DNA of 62,532 bases, taken from contig CAJUKS010000010.1 in NCBI GenBank assembly GCA_910587405.1, positions 1 through 62,532 of the forward strand, in the 5' to 3' direction. Of the stretch, positions 1 through 9,462 are shown in pieces (position 1 is the stretch's first letter; the number at the start of each line of letters is the position of its first letter). The notes beneath the pieces were generated by a model that worked only from the letters and a program-made list of their open reading frames with translations, did not search any database and had not been told where the DNA came from. The translations under genes were made by a program, and so were the position numbers. Source of the stretch: an uncultured Alphaproteobacteria bacterium. GTDB lineage: Bacteria > Pseudomonadota > Alphaproteobacteria > RF32 > CAG-239.

Positions 1-2
1 CC

Positions 3-62
3 GGCATGCTCGGACGCATGAAAAGCTTTGTCAGAAAAGCCGTCGACTGCTGTATCGAATAA
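3..62 (+). CDS. 3' end of an upstream gene (partial)
   Basis: An open frame enters from the left edge and stops with TAA at 60-62, giving a basic, amphipathic tail ending VDCCIE. A strong intrinsic terminator follows within 20 bases, which supports this as a real gene end. Too little is visible to assign a product. Confidence 0.35.
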   Translation, partial: GMLGRMKSFVRKAVDCCIE

Positions 63-78
63 AAAACGCACGCTTTGC

Positions 79-119
79 AAAACCGGTTCGGAAGCACTCT
101 TCCCAGAGCCGGTTTTGTT
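79..119 (+). terminator. Intrinsic terminator of the upstream gene
   Basis: An 11-bp stem (79-89 with 106-116, one G-T pair) has an inner stem of about 5 bp and is followed by TTTTG. It closes the gene entering from the left and separates it from the coiled-coil gene at 189. Confidence 0.7.
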
Positions 120-188
120 ATTGAAATATTAAGTTTTATGCTGTAATCTTATGCCAATTTATATATTTAAATATTCTGGAAGTATGAA

Positions 189-3100
189 ATGATTCGTAAA
201 AACAAAGCTGAAAATCCTTCTGTCGAAGAAAACGATAACACTTGGCTCGGCAGCAATCTCTATCGCCTGATGCTGGTGGTGACGGTTGTCTGGTTTGCGA
301 TTGTCCTGATTTATATTACCCAGTTTTTCGGCTGGTCAAATTTGTTTTTGATGATGCCGGACGAATTCGGCGGTTTTTTGGCCGGGGCAACCCTGCCGCT
401 GGCGCTGATCTGGGTGGGAATGGCCTACGTTGACCGCAGTGCCGCTTTTAAACGGGAAGCCAAGTTTTTGCGGGCATATATGAATCAGTTGGTTTATCCC
501 GAAGAGGGCGGCGCCGCAACCGCCAAGGCCATGTCGGAAGCGATTCGTTCTCAGGTGTCCGAACTTCAGGAAGTCACCAAGCTGGCGATGAGTCAGACTT
601 CGATGATCAAAAAAGAATTGGATGAACGGGTTGATGATTTTGCCAGTTTGGTACGGGTGTTGGATAATTATTCCACCAAAAGTATCGTCGAATTGACCAA
701 CGGTGTCAAAACGTTGACCAAGAGTTTTGACGGCGTTACCGACAAGGCTTTCAAAACCACGAAGGATTTGAACAACTGCATCAGCGAGTTTTCCGAAGTG
801 GCCGGGCGTTTGCAGGGCGATATTAACGGTATTGTCGACAATCTGCTGCCGGGCATGCATGAGATCAAAAATTCGGCCGACATCATCCAGAACGTTGCCG
901 AGACCAGTTCGCGCCAGATTATTGAAGCCAGCGAAAACATTAAGTCTTACGGCAGTGTTTCCGAAGAAAATTTCAATCTGGTGTTTGAAAAAATCGAGGC
1001 CCAGAGCAAATATTTGGAGAATATTACCGAAAAAGCCGTGGCGAGCACCAAAACGGTCAGCGAAACTTTCCGTTCGGTCTCTTCTGAACTGGATCAGTTG
1101 GTCGAAATTCGCAGCCGTCAGGCGGTTGAATATGCCGAAGCCATGGACGGCGGCATGCAGGAAGTTTATCGCAAAATTGCCGAACACAGCGACTTGTTTG
1201 CTTCGGAAGCCGAAAAAATTATTGCGCAGACCGCGTTGGTGGAAAACAATATTTCCGCTCAGGCCGACGAACTGAAAAATATTTCCGATACGGTTTCCGA
1301 AAGTTTGCGCAACGCCGAAGCTTCGCTGACTGCCGGCTTTGACGATTTGGACGAACGCAGCACGCAGGCGGTGCAAAATCTGCGCGAAGTGGTTGATACC
1401 GTTAAGGTCAAGACCGAAAACCTGATCACCTTTACCGATGTCGCCTGCGGCAAACTGAACAGCGGCAGCGATACGATTGCCGAACGTTACCGGGAATTGC
1501 AGGGCGTGAGCGGCGAAGTTCAAAACGCTCTTGACGATGTCAATGCCCGTTTCGTCCGCAGCATTGCCGAAGTTCGCGCCGCCGTTGACGATATGACCGG
1601 AAAATTGAACGAAGTCGGCGACGCCGTGATGATGCAGTCGGAAAAATTGAACGAAACCGGCAATATGGCAGTGGCTCAAAGCCGTCTCGCCGAGAACTCG
1701 CTTGCCGAACAACACGGCAGTATCAGCAGCTCTCTGGCAAAGATCGAAGAAATCCGATCCGAACTGGCCCGTCAGATTGAAGAACTTTCGACCGCGGCGC
1801 AAAAAATTGCCGGAGATACCGGAGAAGCGGTTGCGCAACTCAGAGAAACGCTTGAAGATTCCCTCAGAGCTTCCACGGACGCGGCGGATCAAACCCGTAA
1901 AATTAACGACAGCCTGGAAGCCGAAGTCAAACGGCTTGACGAAGCGGCCGACGCTGCCGTTGAAAAGGTGTCGGGACTGGAAAATACGGTTGCCGCCCAA
2001 AGCGACAGCCTGCGCAGCCTGATCGGCGATGTCGACGAACATACGGTTCAAATTGCCGCCGTGATGGAAAAACATGCCGATGCGGTCAATGAAGCAACCG
2101 GCGGTTTCTCCAAACAGTTTGCCGAAATTGTTTCAACCTTTGAAGGCCAGTCCGAATTGTTTAATTCGGTAGCGGAAAACACCGCCGGCGTCAGCCGGAC
2201 CATCCGTGAGCAGATTGCCGCCATCGGCGAAAGCGCCGACAGCGTCTTTGCCAAAATGTCCGCATTGGAAGAAGAGGTCGAAAGACGCGGTTCCGCCGTG
2301 GCCGACAAGTCGAATGTGGCGATTGACAAATTGAGCGAAATAGATCAGGCGATTGCCGAACGGATTCTTAAGCTGGACCAAGACCTCTCCGACGTATCGG
2401 GCCGCCAGACGCAAATCGCCGACAGCATTGTTGCCGGTCTGCAGCAATTCGGCCAAATCGTCGAACAGGCGAAAACCGGTGCCGACGATGCCGCAGCCTC
2501 AATTGTCAACAGCATGGCCGAAGGATTGGAACAGTTTAACCGCATTGCCGGTCAGACCAAAAACGATGCCGGAGAAACGGCTGATCAGATTGTGGAACGG
2601 CTTGGCGCCGGACTTGAAACCTTTAATCGTGCGATTAGCGATTCCCGAACCGGTTCGGACGATGCCGCGGCTGCCATTGCCGAAAATACGGCTCGTATCC
2701 GGGAAGTTCATCAGGCTTTCGGCAGCGACTTCACGGCGTTGGCCGGAGAAATGGAAAGTTATGCTTCGCGGATTGACGGTTCGGTTGAACAAATTCGCAA
2801 TCAGGGCGTTGAAATCAATCACAATTTCGGTGCGTTGGTTGAGCAAATGCAGCTTCAGGGCGGCCAGATTAACGCCGTATTCAACAATATAGGCGAACAA
2901 ATTAAAGCGCAAAGCGCGGTTATAAACGACAATTTCAGCCGCCAGCGCGAAGACTTGATGGATGCCGTCAACCTTGTCAGCGCTCAGACCCGTCTCGGCG
3001 AAGCGGCCTTGAATCAGCAATACAAGTGTCTGATGGACGTTTCCGACGCCGTATCGCATAAAATGAACGGTCTCAGCGAACAGTTCAAAACCGATGTGAA

Positions 3101-4295
3101 CGGTTTATATGACAATGCCGCCCGTTTGGCCGGCGAAGTTTCGGCTCTTTCCGAACGGCTGCTGCAAATCGGTGACAGCGTCCAAAAAACGGCCGGCAAC
3201 TCGATTGCTGATATTGAACACGTCAATCAGGCGTTGGCGCTTTGTTCCGAAGACCTTAACCGTGCAACCGACAATGCGGCCGCCAACATGAATAAAGTGG
3301 CCGAAGATTATCAGCAGTGTCTGACCGGCTTTAATGCGGTTGCCGACGATACGGGACGCAGCCTGACCGAGGCGACCGGCCTGATAGCGGTTCAAAACGA
3401 CAAAATGGTTCAGATTTCCGAAGATACCAAAGCTTTGGTCGATTATTTCAACGGGCTGATGAACAATGCTTCCGATCAATTGATTGATAAAGCCAACCTG
3501 GCCCATGACAAAATACGCGAGTTGGGCGAGAGCCTGCAGTCTTTGAGCAGACAGCTGGAAGAAGCCGCCGGTTCCAGTGCCCAGCATTTTGCCGCTTCGG
3601 GCGACAGTTTGCGCTCAACGATCATCGAGATCATGTCCAACGCCGAACGAATTTCGGGTGAGATCAAAGCCGCCAACGAAGTATTTGCCCGGCAATCGGA
3701 CAGCCTGCAGACGACGGCGGACGAAACGCTGTCCAAAGTCAGCGACGTTATGGGAACGTTCAGCGGCAGTCTGGAAGAGTTTACCGCCAAAAGCAATGCG
3801 ATCGTTGCCAGTACCGACAGCTTTAACGGTGTGATCAAAAAGCAGATTGAACTGTTGGATATCGGTGCCAAACAGGCCGGCAGCGAGTTGGCGGAAATTG
3901 AAAAGCGTTATCGCGAAATGAAGGTGGAAAACTTCCTGAAAAATGCCACCTCGATTATTGAAAAGCTTGAAACCCTTGCCGTTGACATCAATATGATTTT
4001 CAATCCCGAAAGTCAGGACAAATTGTGGCAGAAATACTATGAAGGGGATACCGACGTTTTTGTCCGTTATCTTTCCCGTACCATGAGCCGCAAGCAGGTG
4101 ATTGCGATTAAGGAAGAGTTCGAAAGAAACGCCGAGTTCCGCAAAATGGTCAATGCCTATACCGGCGAATTCGAAGAATTGATCAATCGTGCCCGCAGTT
4201 GCGAAAAGTCGGGAATTTTGCTGTCGGTGATTTCGGGAGCCGATATCGGCAAAATTTACTACGTGATTGCCCGTGCCCTTGATAAGTTAAATTAA
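189..4295 (+). CDS. Giant membrane-anchored coiled-coil protein (1368 aa)
   Basis: No named family is recognised. Two hydrophobic segments near the N-terminus (about residues 25-45 and 61-80) should anchor it in the inner membrane. About 1100 residues of Ala/Glu/Gln/Ser-rich helical sequence follow, typical of long coiled coils, with three tandem units of roughly 30 residues around 770-870 (variants of GLEQFNRI followed by a DDAA or GETAD stretch). The last 120 residues look globular (LWQKYYEGD, then GKIYYVIARAL) and are probably a conserved C-terminal domain. The architecture resembles polar-organising or envelope-spanning scaffold proteins of alphaproteobacteria, but that is inference. It lies 4 bases before dusB and may be co-transcribed with it. 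The start has a GGAAG ribosome-binding sequence just upstream. Confidence 0.8.
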   Translation: MIRKNKAENPSVEENDNTWLGSNLYRLMLVVTVVWFAIVLIYITQFFGWSNLFLMMPDEFGGFLAGATLPLALIWVGMAYVDRSAAFKREAKFLRAYMNQLVYPEEGGAATAKAMSEAIRSQVSELQEVTKLAMSQTSMIKKELDERVDDFASLVRVLDNYSTKSIVELTNGVKTLTKSFDGVTDKAFKTTKDLNNCISEFSEVAGRLQGDINGIVDNLLPGMHEIKNSADIIQNVAETSSRQIIEASENIKSYGSVSEENFNLVFEKIEAQSKYLENITEKAVASTKTVSETFRSVSSELDQLVEIRSRQAVEYAEAMDGGMQEVYRKIAEHSDLFASEAEKIIAQTALVENNISAQADELKNISDTVSESLRNAEASLTAGFDDLDERSTQAVQNLREVVDTVKVKTENLITFTDVACGKLNSGSDTIAERYRELQGVSGEVQNALDDVNARFVRSIAEVRAAVDDMTGKLNEVGDAVMMQSEKLNETGNMAVAQSRLAENSLAEQHGSISSSLAKIEEIRSELARQIEELSTAAQKIAGDTGEAVAQLRETLEDSLRASTDAADQTRKINDSLEAEVKRLDEAADAAVEKVSGLENTVAAQSDSLRSLIGDVDEHTVQIAAVMEKHADAVNEATGGFSKQFAEIVSTFEGQSELFNSVAENTAGVSRTIREQIAAIGESADSVFAKMSALEEEVERRGSAVADKSNVAIDKLSEIDQAIAERILKLDQDLSDVSGRQTQIADSIVAGLQQFGQIVEQAKTGADDAAASIVNSMAEGLEQFNRIAGQTKNDAGETADQIVERLGAGLETFNRAISDSRTGSDDAAAAIAENTARIREVHQAFGSDFTALAGEMESYASRIDGSVEQIRNQGVEINHNFGALVEQMQLQGGQINAVFNNIGEQIKAQSAVINDNFSRQREDLMDAVNLVSAQTRLGEAALNQQYKCLMDVSDAVSHKMNGLSEQFKTDVNGLYDNAARLAGEVSALSERLLQIGDSVQKTAGNSIADIEHVNQALALCSEDLNRATDNAAANMNKVAEDYQQCLTGFNAVADDTGRSLTEATGLIAVQNDKMVQISEDTKALVDYFNGLMNNASDQLIDKANLAHDKIRELGESLQSLSRQLEEAAGSSAQHFAASGDSLRSTIIEIMSNAERISGEIKAANEVFARQSDSLQTTADETLSKVSDVMGTFSGSLEEFTAKSNAIVASTDSFNGVIKKQIELLDIGAKQAGSELAEIEKRYREMKVENFLKNATSIIEKLETLAVDINMIFNPESQDKLWQKYYEGDTDVFVRYLSRTMSRKQVIAIKEEFERNAEFRKMVNAYTGEFEELINRARSCEKSGILLSVISGADIGKIYYVIARALDKLN

Positions 4296-4299
4296 AACG

Positions 4300-5283
4300 A
4301 TGCGGATACTCGATTTTGACAGTCAGGTATTTTTGGCGCCGATGGCCGGTATTACAGACCGGCCTTTTCGGCAATTGACAGCTTCGTTCGGCAGCGGAAA
4401 CATTGTTTCGGAAATGGTCGCCGTCAATGCGTTGGAACGCCAAAATCCCAAAACCTGCAAAATTGCCGACGTTCGTGACGAACCGTATCCGGTGACGGTG
4501 CAGTTGGTCGGCAGCGATCCGCAGTTGTTTGCCGAGGCGGCTCGGCTGGCGGCAGATCTCGGCGCTCACAGCCTTGATATTAACATGGGTTGTCCGGTCA
4601 GAAAAATTGTCAATAACAACGCCGGCTCCGCCCTGATGCGCGATCCGTTGTCGGCGTCACGTATAATCGGCGCGGTTGCGGCGGCAACCCCGTTGAAGGT
4701 CAGCGTCAAGTTTCGCAAAGGCTGGGACCATGAGCATGTCAATGCGGTAGAATTTGCCAAAATGTGTGAAGACAGCGGGGCGGCATATGTTACCGTACAC
4801 GGACGAACCCGCAGTGACTTTTATGCCGGAACCGCTGATTGGGATATTATTGCAGCGGTCAAAAATGCGGTAAAAATTCCGGTAGTGGCAAACGGAGACG
4901 TCAGCGACGGCGCTTCGGCCCGCCGTATTCTCGAATATACCGGCGCCGACGCCCTGATGGTGGGGCGGGCGGCTCTCGGTGCGCCGTGGCTGATTGCGCA
5001 GATTGATGCTTATTTGAAACGGGGAACCGAAGCCGCGGCACCGGGCCCGTCGCAGATCAAACAAATTTTGTTGCGTCACATCGGCTTGTTGCGCGATTAT
5101 TACGGCGAACGGACGGCCTTGCAATTGTCCCGAAAATATGTTTGCTGGTATTGCAAGGGTTTGCACGATGCGAAGCGGTTTCGCGAACAATATACCCGCA
5201 TTAATGACTTAAATCAGGCGTTGGCGGCGGTAGAGGACTATTTTGGTCCCCAAGCCGCAGGTACAAAGGAAGAGGAAGCATGA
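4300..5283 (+). CDS. dusB: tRNA-dihydrouridine synthase DusB (NifR3 family)
   Basis: An FMN- and NADPH-dependent enzyme that reduces uridines in the tRNA D-loop to dihydrouridine. The TIM-barrel start FLAPMAGITDRPFR is present, the catalytic Cys is C98 in NMGCP, and the FMN/phosphate motifs VTVHGRTR and VVANGD are seen. At 327 residues it has normal family length. It begins 4 bases after the coiled-coil gene, and its stop overlaps the trkA start. In many alphaproteobacteria nifR3 heads the nifR3-ntrBC-ntrYX-trkA-hfq-hflX operon; here trkA follows directly, with none of the nitrogen-regulation genes between. Confidence 0.95.
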   Translation: MRILDFDSQVFLAPMAGITDRPFRQLTASFGSGNIVSEMVAVNALERQNPKTCKIADVRDEPYPVTVQLVGSDPQLFAEAARLAADLGAHSLDINMGCPVRKIVNNNAGSALMRDPLSASRIIGAVAAATPLKVSVKFRKGWDHEHVNAVEFAKMCEDSGAAYVTVHGRTRSDFYAGTADWDIIAAVKNAVKIPVVANGDVSDGASARRILEYTGADALMVGRAALGAPWLIAQIDAYLKRGTEAAAPGPSQIKQILLRHIGLLRDYYGERTALQLSRKYVCWYCKGLHDAKRFREQYTRINDLNQALAAVEDYFGPQAAGTKEEEA

Positions 5284-6638
5284 AAATAATTGTCGGAGGT
5301 GCCGGTAACGTCGGCAAAAGTATCGTGGCTTATCTGAGCCGCGGCAACAACGACGTGGTTGTTATCGACGATAACGAAAAGAATTTGAATGAAGTGGCCC
5401 GGCAATGGGATATTATGCCGATTTTGGGGTCGGTCGCTCATCCCGATATTTTGCAAAAGGCAGAAGCCGGCAAAACCGATCTGCTGATTGCCGCGACCGG
5501 AAGTGACGAAGTCAATATGATTGCGTGCCAGGCCGCTTATTCGTTGTTTAACATTCCCCGCAAAGTGGCGCGCATCAGCGCCCGGGTTTATTTGAAAGCG
5601 GCGTGGGGCGGTCTCTTCGGCGATCATGATATTCCGGTTGACCTGGCGGTTTCGCCGGAGTATGAAATTTCCAAAGCCATCAAACGCATTTTGGGTTATC
5701 CGGGAATATCGGGCATTTATCCGCTGGCGGATAAAAAATTGCTGTTGTTGTCTTTTCGCTGCCCCAAAAAATCACCGTTGCTGCAAATTCCGTTGGACCA
5801 TCTGGAACGTGCGGATCCCGATTTGCACATAACCGTTGTCAACATTATCCGTAACGGTCGCGGTTTTATTCCCGGCAACGACGATACGTTTCACGTCGGT
5901 GACGAAATTAATCTGCTGGTAGCTGCCGACGAAGTCGAAACGGTCATCCACAGTTTTGGACTGGAACGCAAGGAAAACGAGCAGGTCGTCATTTTCGGCG
6001 GCGGCCAGTTGGTTGCCTATCTGGCGGAGGCGTTGGAAGACGATGACAATATCGTCAGCTGCCGGGTTATCGACGAAGATGCGCACAGTGCGGCGCGGTT
6101 GGCCGGTCAGCTGAACAAAACCGCGGTTTTTCACGGCTCGATGATGAGCGACGTCGTGCTTTCGGAAGCGGGAATCGCAACCGCCGATGCCGCTGTTGCC
6201 GTTACCGGAGAAGACAAGGACAACATCATCGCCACCATGATTGCCAAACGCAACGGGGTTGAAAACACGATTGCGCTGGTCAACTCGCGTTCATACAATA
6301 CGCAAATTATCAATATGGGCGAGAATATTCTGATTGACCGTACCTCCATTACCATTTCCGCCATTTTGAAAGAATTGCGCAAAGTGCGGCTCAATCAGGC
6401 CTATTCTCTCGGATTGTCGGGCGAAGTATGGGAAATTGCGGTCGATGACAATTCGCCGCTGATCGGTTCGGCGTTTTCGGAACTCAATCTGCCGCAGGAA
6501 AGCAGAATTTGCGCTTTGTACCGCAAAGGAGAAATTCGTCTGGCGCCGTTTGTGCGAGAACATTTGGAAGCCGGGGACGTGCTGATATTTTTTGTGGCGC
6601 CGTCGGCAATCCGTCGGGCCGAAAAAATCTTTGCATAA
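5280..6638 (+). CDS. trkA: Trk potassium uptake regulatory subunit TrkA
   Basis: The cytoplasmic NAD(H)-binding gating subunit of the Trk K+ channel. It has the duplicated RCK layout: a first Rossmann motif GGAGNVGKSI at the N-terminus, a second (IFGGGQLVAYL) near residue 237, and a TrkA-C domain after each. Its 452 residues match the family. The ATG overlaps the dusB stop by 4 bases, implying translational coupling. No TrkH/TrkG membrane subunit lies in the window, so the channel must be encoded elsewhere. Confidence 0.95.
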   Translation: MKIIVGGAGNVGKSIVAYLSRGNNDVVVIDDNEKNLNEVARQWDIMPILGSVAHPDILQKAEAGKTDLLIAATGSDEVNMIACQAAYSLFNIPRKVARISARVYLKAAWGGLFGDHDIPVDLAVSPEYEISKAIKRILGYPGISGIYPLADKKLLLLSFRCPKKSPLLQIPLDHLERADPDLHITVVNIIRNGRGFIPGNDDTFHVGDEINLLVAADEVETVIHSFGLERKENEQVVIFGGGQLVAYLAEALEDDDNIVSCRVIDEDAHSAARLAGQLNKTAVFHGSMMSDVVLSEAGIATADAAVAVTGEDKDNIIATMIAKRNGVENTIALVNSRSYNTQIINMGENILIDRTSITISAILKELRKVRLNQAYSLGLSGEVWEIAVDDNSPLIGSAFSELNLPQESRICALYRKGEIRLAPFVREHLEAGDVLIFFVAPSAIRRAEKIFA

Positions 6639-6728
6639 TTATCCCCTTGCTTAACAAACATTTCTTTACTATTTTGATAAAATAGGGTTACAATCCGAAT
6701 TGTGCAATAATAATATAAGGAAAAAACA

Positions 6729-6959
6729 ATGTCACAAAATGTTCAGGAAGACTTTTTAGGCGATATTCGCAAAAATGAAATTGCCGTAACGGTTTTTCTT
6801 ATTAACGGTGTTAAGCTGCAGGGCGTTATCACATGGTTTGACGAGGCGTCGATTCTGCTTCGCCGTGACGGTCATACCCAGTTAATTTATAAACACGCGG
6901 TGTCGACGATTATGCCGAGCGCAGCGGTTGAAATCGTTTCAAAAACAGCCGAAGAGTAG
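6729..6959 (+). CDS. hfq: RNA chaperone Hfq
   Basis: The hexameric Sm-like protein that helps small RNAs pair with mRNAs. The 76-residue product has Sm1 (VFLINGVKLQGVITWFD) and the Sm2 motif with YKHAVSTI, the Hfq signature. There is little C-terminal tail, as is common in alphaproteobacteria. An AAGGA box lies just before the ATG. About 90 bases separate it from trkA, so it may have its own promoter. hflX follows after 3 bases. Confidence 0.97.
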   Translation: MSQNVQEDFLGDIRKNEIAVTVFLINGVKLQGVITWFDEASILLRRDGHTQLIYKHAVSTIMPSAAVEIVSKTAEE

Positions 6960-6962
6960 ATT

Positions 6963-8240
6963 TTGGCTGAGTATGTTGCCGAAATTCCGGCGCTGAAAGC
7001 CGCTGTTATCTATCCGCAGGCAGTGGGACGGCCGGTGTCGCTTTATCCCGAACAGCGGTTGGCCGAGACGGTCGGACTGGCGGCGGCAATCAATCTTGAC
7101 GTCTGTCACAGTGAGATTGTTCGCATCCGTCAAATTCGTCCCGATGCCTATTTCGGCAGCGGCCTCATAGAACGTTTGCGGGAAATCGTAGCCGAACGGA
7201 AAATTGAACTGTTGGTTGTCGACGCCGATTTAACCCCGATCCAACAACGCAATTTGGAAAAAGCGCTGAATTTAAAAGTTATCGACCGCACGGCTCTGAT
7301 TTTGGAGATTTTCGGTGAGCGTGCTCAAACCCGGGAAGGCTGTCTTCAGGTTGAATTGGCTCATCTGACTTATCAGCGCAGCCGTTTGGTGCGCAGCTGG
7401 ACTCACTTGGAACGGCAACGGGGCGGCGCCGGTTTTTTGGGCGGCCCGGGCGAAACCCAAATTGAGCTTGACCGTCGGATCATTGACGATAAGATCGTCA
7501 AAATCAAAAAAGCGTTGGAGAAAATCAAACAAACCCGTGGATTGCAACGCAACGCCCGCAAACGGGTGCCTTATCCGGTGGTGGCGCTGGTCGGTTATAC
7601 CAACACCGGAAAATCAACCTTGTTCAATCGTCTGACGGCCGCTCAGGTATTTGCCGAAAACCTGTTGTTTGCGACCCTCGATACAACGATGCGACGTTTG
7701 AAACTGCCGTCCGGCCGCGAAGTTATTCTTTCCGATACCGTCGGTTTTATTTCCGATTTGCCGCATGAACTGGTGATGGCCTTTCGCGCCACGTTGGAAG
7801 AAGTTTTGGAAGCCGACGTTGTGGTTCAGGTGTTGGACGCCGCCAACCCCGATTGCAAACAACAGCGTAAGGACGTGTTGGAAGTGCTGCATGGTTTGGG
7901 GCTGGATAAAATCGAATATCAGGACAATTATCTGGAAGTTTACAACAAAACGGACCTGCTGTCCTCGTTTATCGCGCCGCCGGCGGCCGCGGCGGTTTCG
8001 GCACTCAACGGAGAAGGCTGTGACAGGCTTTTAAAACGCTTGGACGATATTTTATCCGCCGGAAGCACAATCGTCAGCGTCGATGTTGCGGCGGCAGACG
8101 GTAAAATGCTGGCATGGCTGCATCAAAACGGCGAAGTCGTGGCTTGTCGGCAACAAGGCGAAAAACTGCATTTGGAAGTTAAGATGGATCCGGCAGTGCA
8201 AAACCGTTTAAATGTGATGCTGAAACAATCCTCTGATTGA
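6963..8240 (+). CDS. hflX: GTPase HflX
   Basis: A ribosome-associated GTPase that splits or rescues stalled ribosomes. The N-terminal HflX domain (about 1-200) contains the glycine-rich GGAGFLGGPGE stretch. The G domain follows with G1 GYTNTGKST near 211-219, G3 DTVGFI and G4 NKTD. It is 425 residues, normal length. The chosen start is TTG at 6963, three bases after the hfq stop; no ATG lies in frame near it. The hfq-hflX order is widely conserved. Confidence 0.95.
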   Translation: MAEYVAEIPALKAAVIYPQAVGRPVSLYPEQRLAETVGLAAAINLDVCHSEIVRIRQIRPDAYFGSGLIERLREIVAERKIELLVVDADLTPIQQRNLEKALNLKVIDRTALILEIFGERAQTREGCLQVELAHLTYQRSRLVRSWTHLERQRGGAGFLGGPGETQIELDRRIIDDKIVKIKKALEKIKQTRGLQRNARKRVPYPVVALVGYTNTGKSTLFNRLTAAQVFAENLLFATLDTTMRRLKLPSGREVILSDTVGFISDLPHELVMAFRATLEEVLEADVVVQVLDAANPDCKQQRKDVLEVLHGLGLDKIEYQDNYLEVYNKTDLLSSFIAPPAAAAVSALNGEGCDRLLKRLDDILSAGSTIVSVDVAAADGKMLAWLHQNGEVVACRQQGEKLHLEVKMDPAVQNRLNVMLKQSSD

Positions 8241-8282
8241 AAAAGCTTTTTTCACGCCTATATCAAGGCGGAAAACAGTTTA

Positions 8283-8681
8283 GTGAGGAGAGTTTTGATG
8301 CTGGTTTTGCTGTGTGCTTTTATTTTGACGGCCTGTTCGTCGGTTCCGGATTATAACGAACAGCTGCAAGGCTGGGTAGGGGTGTCGGAAGAACATCTGA
8401 TCGACAATTGGGGAATGCCCGACAATTCCTTTATAGTGGACCAAAACACCAAAGTGGTGACCTATGTCGAACTTGATAAAAAAGGGCGTCGCGATGCTTA
8501 TCCCAACCTGATCGATTATCCGGCGATATCGCAGCCGAGCCTTCCCGGCCCCGATCCGGACCGTCAGGATATTGAATACTGTAAAATTTCGTTTACAATC
8601 AGCGGCAATATTGTGACCGGTTACAATTACAACGGCGACGATTGCACCGGATTTGTTCTCGAAGCTCAGGGATTAAATTAG
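8283..8681 (+). CDS. Small lipoprotein of unknown function
   Basis: The N-terminus (MRRVLMLVLLCAFILTAC) is a short type II signal peptide with lipobox LTAC, so the mature protein should be lipid-anchored at Cys18. The rest is about 114 residues, with a segment VSEEHLIDNWGMPDNSF like the helix-turn region of small OmlA/BamE-type envelope lipoproteins; that likeness is weak. The start is GTG at 8283, which keeps the two arginines a signal peptide needs; an ATG at 8298 would lose them. It overlaps the convergent gene at 8673 by 9 bases. Confidence 0.75.
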   Translation: MRRVLMLVLLCAFILTACSSVPDYNEQLQGWVGVSEEHLIDNWGMPDNSFIVDQNTKVVTYVELDKKGRRDAYPNLIDYPAISQPSLPGPDPDRQDIEYCKISFTISGNIVTGYNYNGDDCTGFVLEAQGLN

Positions 8682-9329
8682 AACGCAGGCGTAAAGCACG
8701 GCAAAGAAGTGCATGACCGTTCCCGCCAAAACCATAAAATGCCATACCGCATGGGTATATTTTTTGCTTTTCCAAATGTAAAAAAAGACCCCGAGCGTAT
8801 AGAAAAGGCCCCCGAGAATCAGGAAAACCGCGCCGGCGGTACTGATTGAGGCAAATAATTGTTTGGAAGCGAAAACAATCATCCAACCCATGATCAGGTA
8901 CAAGGATATCGACCAGATTTTGGTTCCGCTTCCCGAAGTTACCAGTTTTAAGACGGTTCCGGCAAGGGCGAGACTCCAAATGATTCCGAAAATCGACCAG
9001 CCGACCGGTCCCCGCAGATTGACCAGCAAAAACGGCGTATAACTGCCGGCAATCAGGTAATAAATGGCAATGTGGTCAAATTTTTTCAGTATCTTTTTGG
9101 CCTGCGGGTAGGGGATGGCATGATAAAGCGTCGAAGCCGTATACAGCAGAATCATTGACACGCCGAAAACGGCGGTGGAAACAATGGTCCATACATCGCC
9201 GTAACGGGCGGAAAAGCCCACCAGAACAGCCAATGCCGCAACACTCAGAACGATGCCGATGCCGTGGATGAGACTGTGGCAGATTTCTTCCCCGCTTGTA
9301 TACGGGCGTAGTGCGGCAGTGCTGTTCAT
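8673..9329 (-). CDS. Hemolysin III family (TrhA/PAQR-type) membrane protein
   Basis: The 218 residues carry about seven hydrophobic helices, with the family hallmarks EEICHSLIHGIG near the N-terminus, STLYHAI, FDHIAIYYLIAGSYTPF and a C-terminal HAVWHFMVLAGTVMHFFAV. These conserved His/Asp/Ser residues are the metal site of the PAQR/hemolysin III superfamily. Despite the name, a haemolytic role is not shown; bacterial members have been linked to membrane lipid homeostasis. A good ribosome-binding site (GGGAG) precedes the ATG. It is a single-gene unit, convergent with the small lipoprotein gene. Confidence 0.92.
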   Translation of the reverse strand: MNSTAALRPYTSGEEICHSLIHGIGIVLSVAALAVLVGFSARYGDVWTIVSTAVFGVSMILLYTASTLYHAIPYPQAKKILKKFDHIAIYYLIAGSYTPFLLVNLRGPVGWSIFGIIWSLALAGTVLKLVTSGSGTKIWSISLYLIMGWMIVFASKQLFASISTAGAVFLILGGLFYTLGVFFYIWKSKKYTHAVWHFMVLAGTVMHFFAVLYACVLI

Positions 9330-9462
9330 AATTTATATCTCCCTGAAAATATTTATGATTTAAACATAAGAGCAAAATGTCGGTCGGTCAAGCGATTAAG
9401 TTAACAAAAAACTAAACTTTGCCGCCTATAGTAAAATATATTAATCAAAAAAGAGGTGTGCG

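Noticed and set aside
336..2075. 579-residue open frame on the minus strand inside the coiled-coil gene
   Set aside because: Low-complexity Phe/Gly/Asn-rich shadow of a GC-biased coding strand; no ribosome-binding site and no domain.
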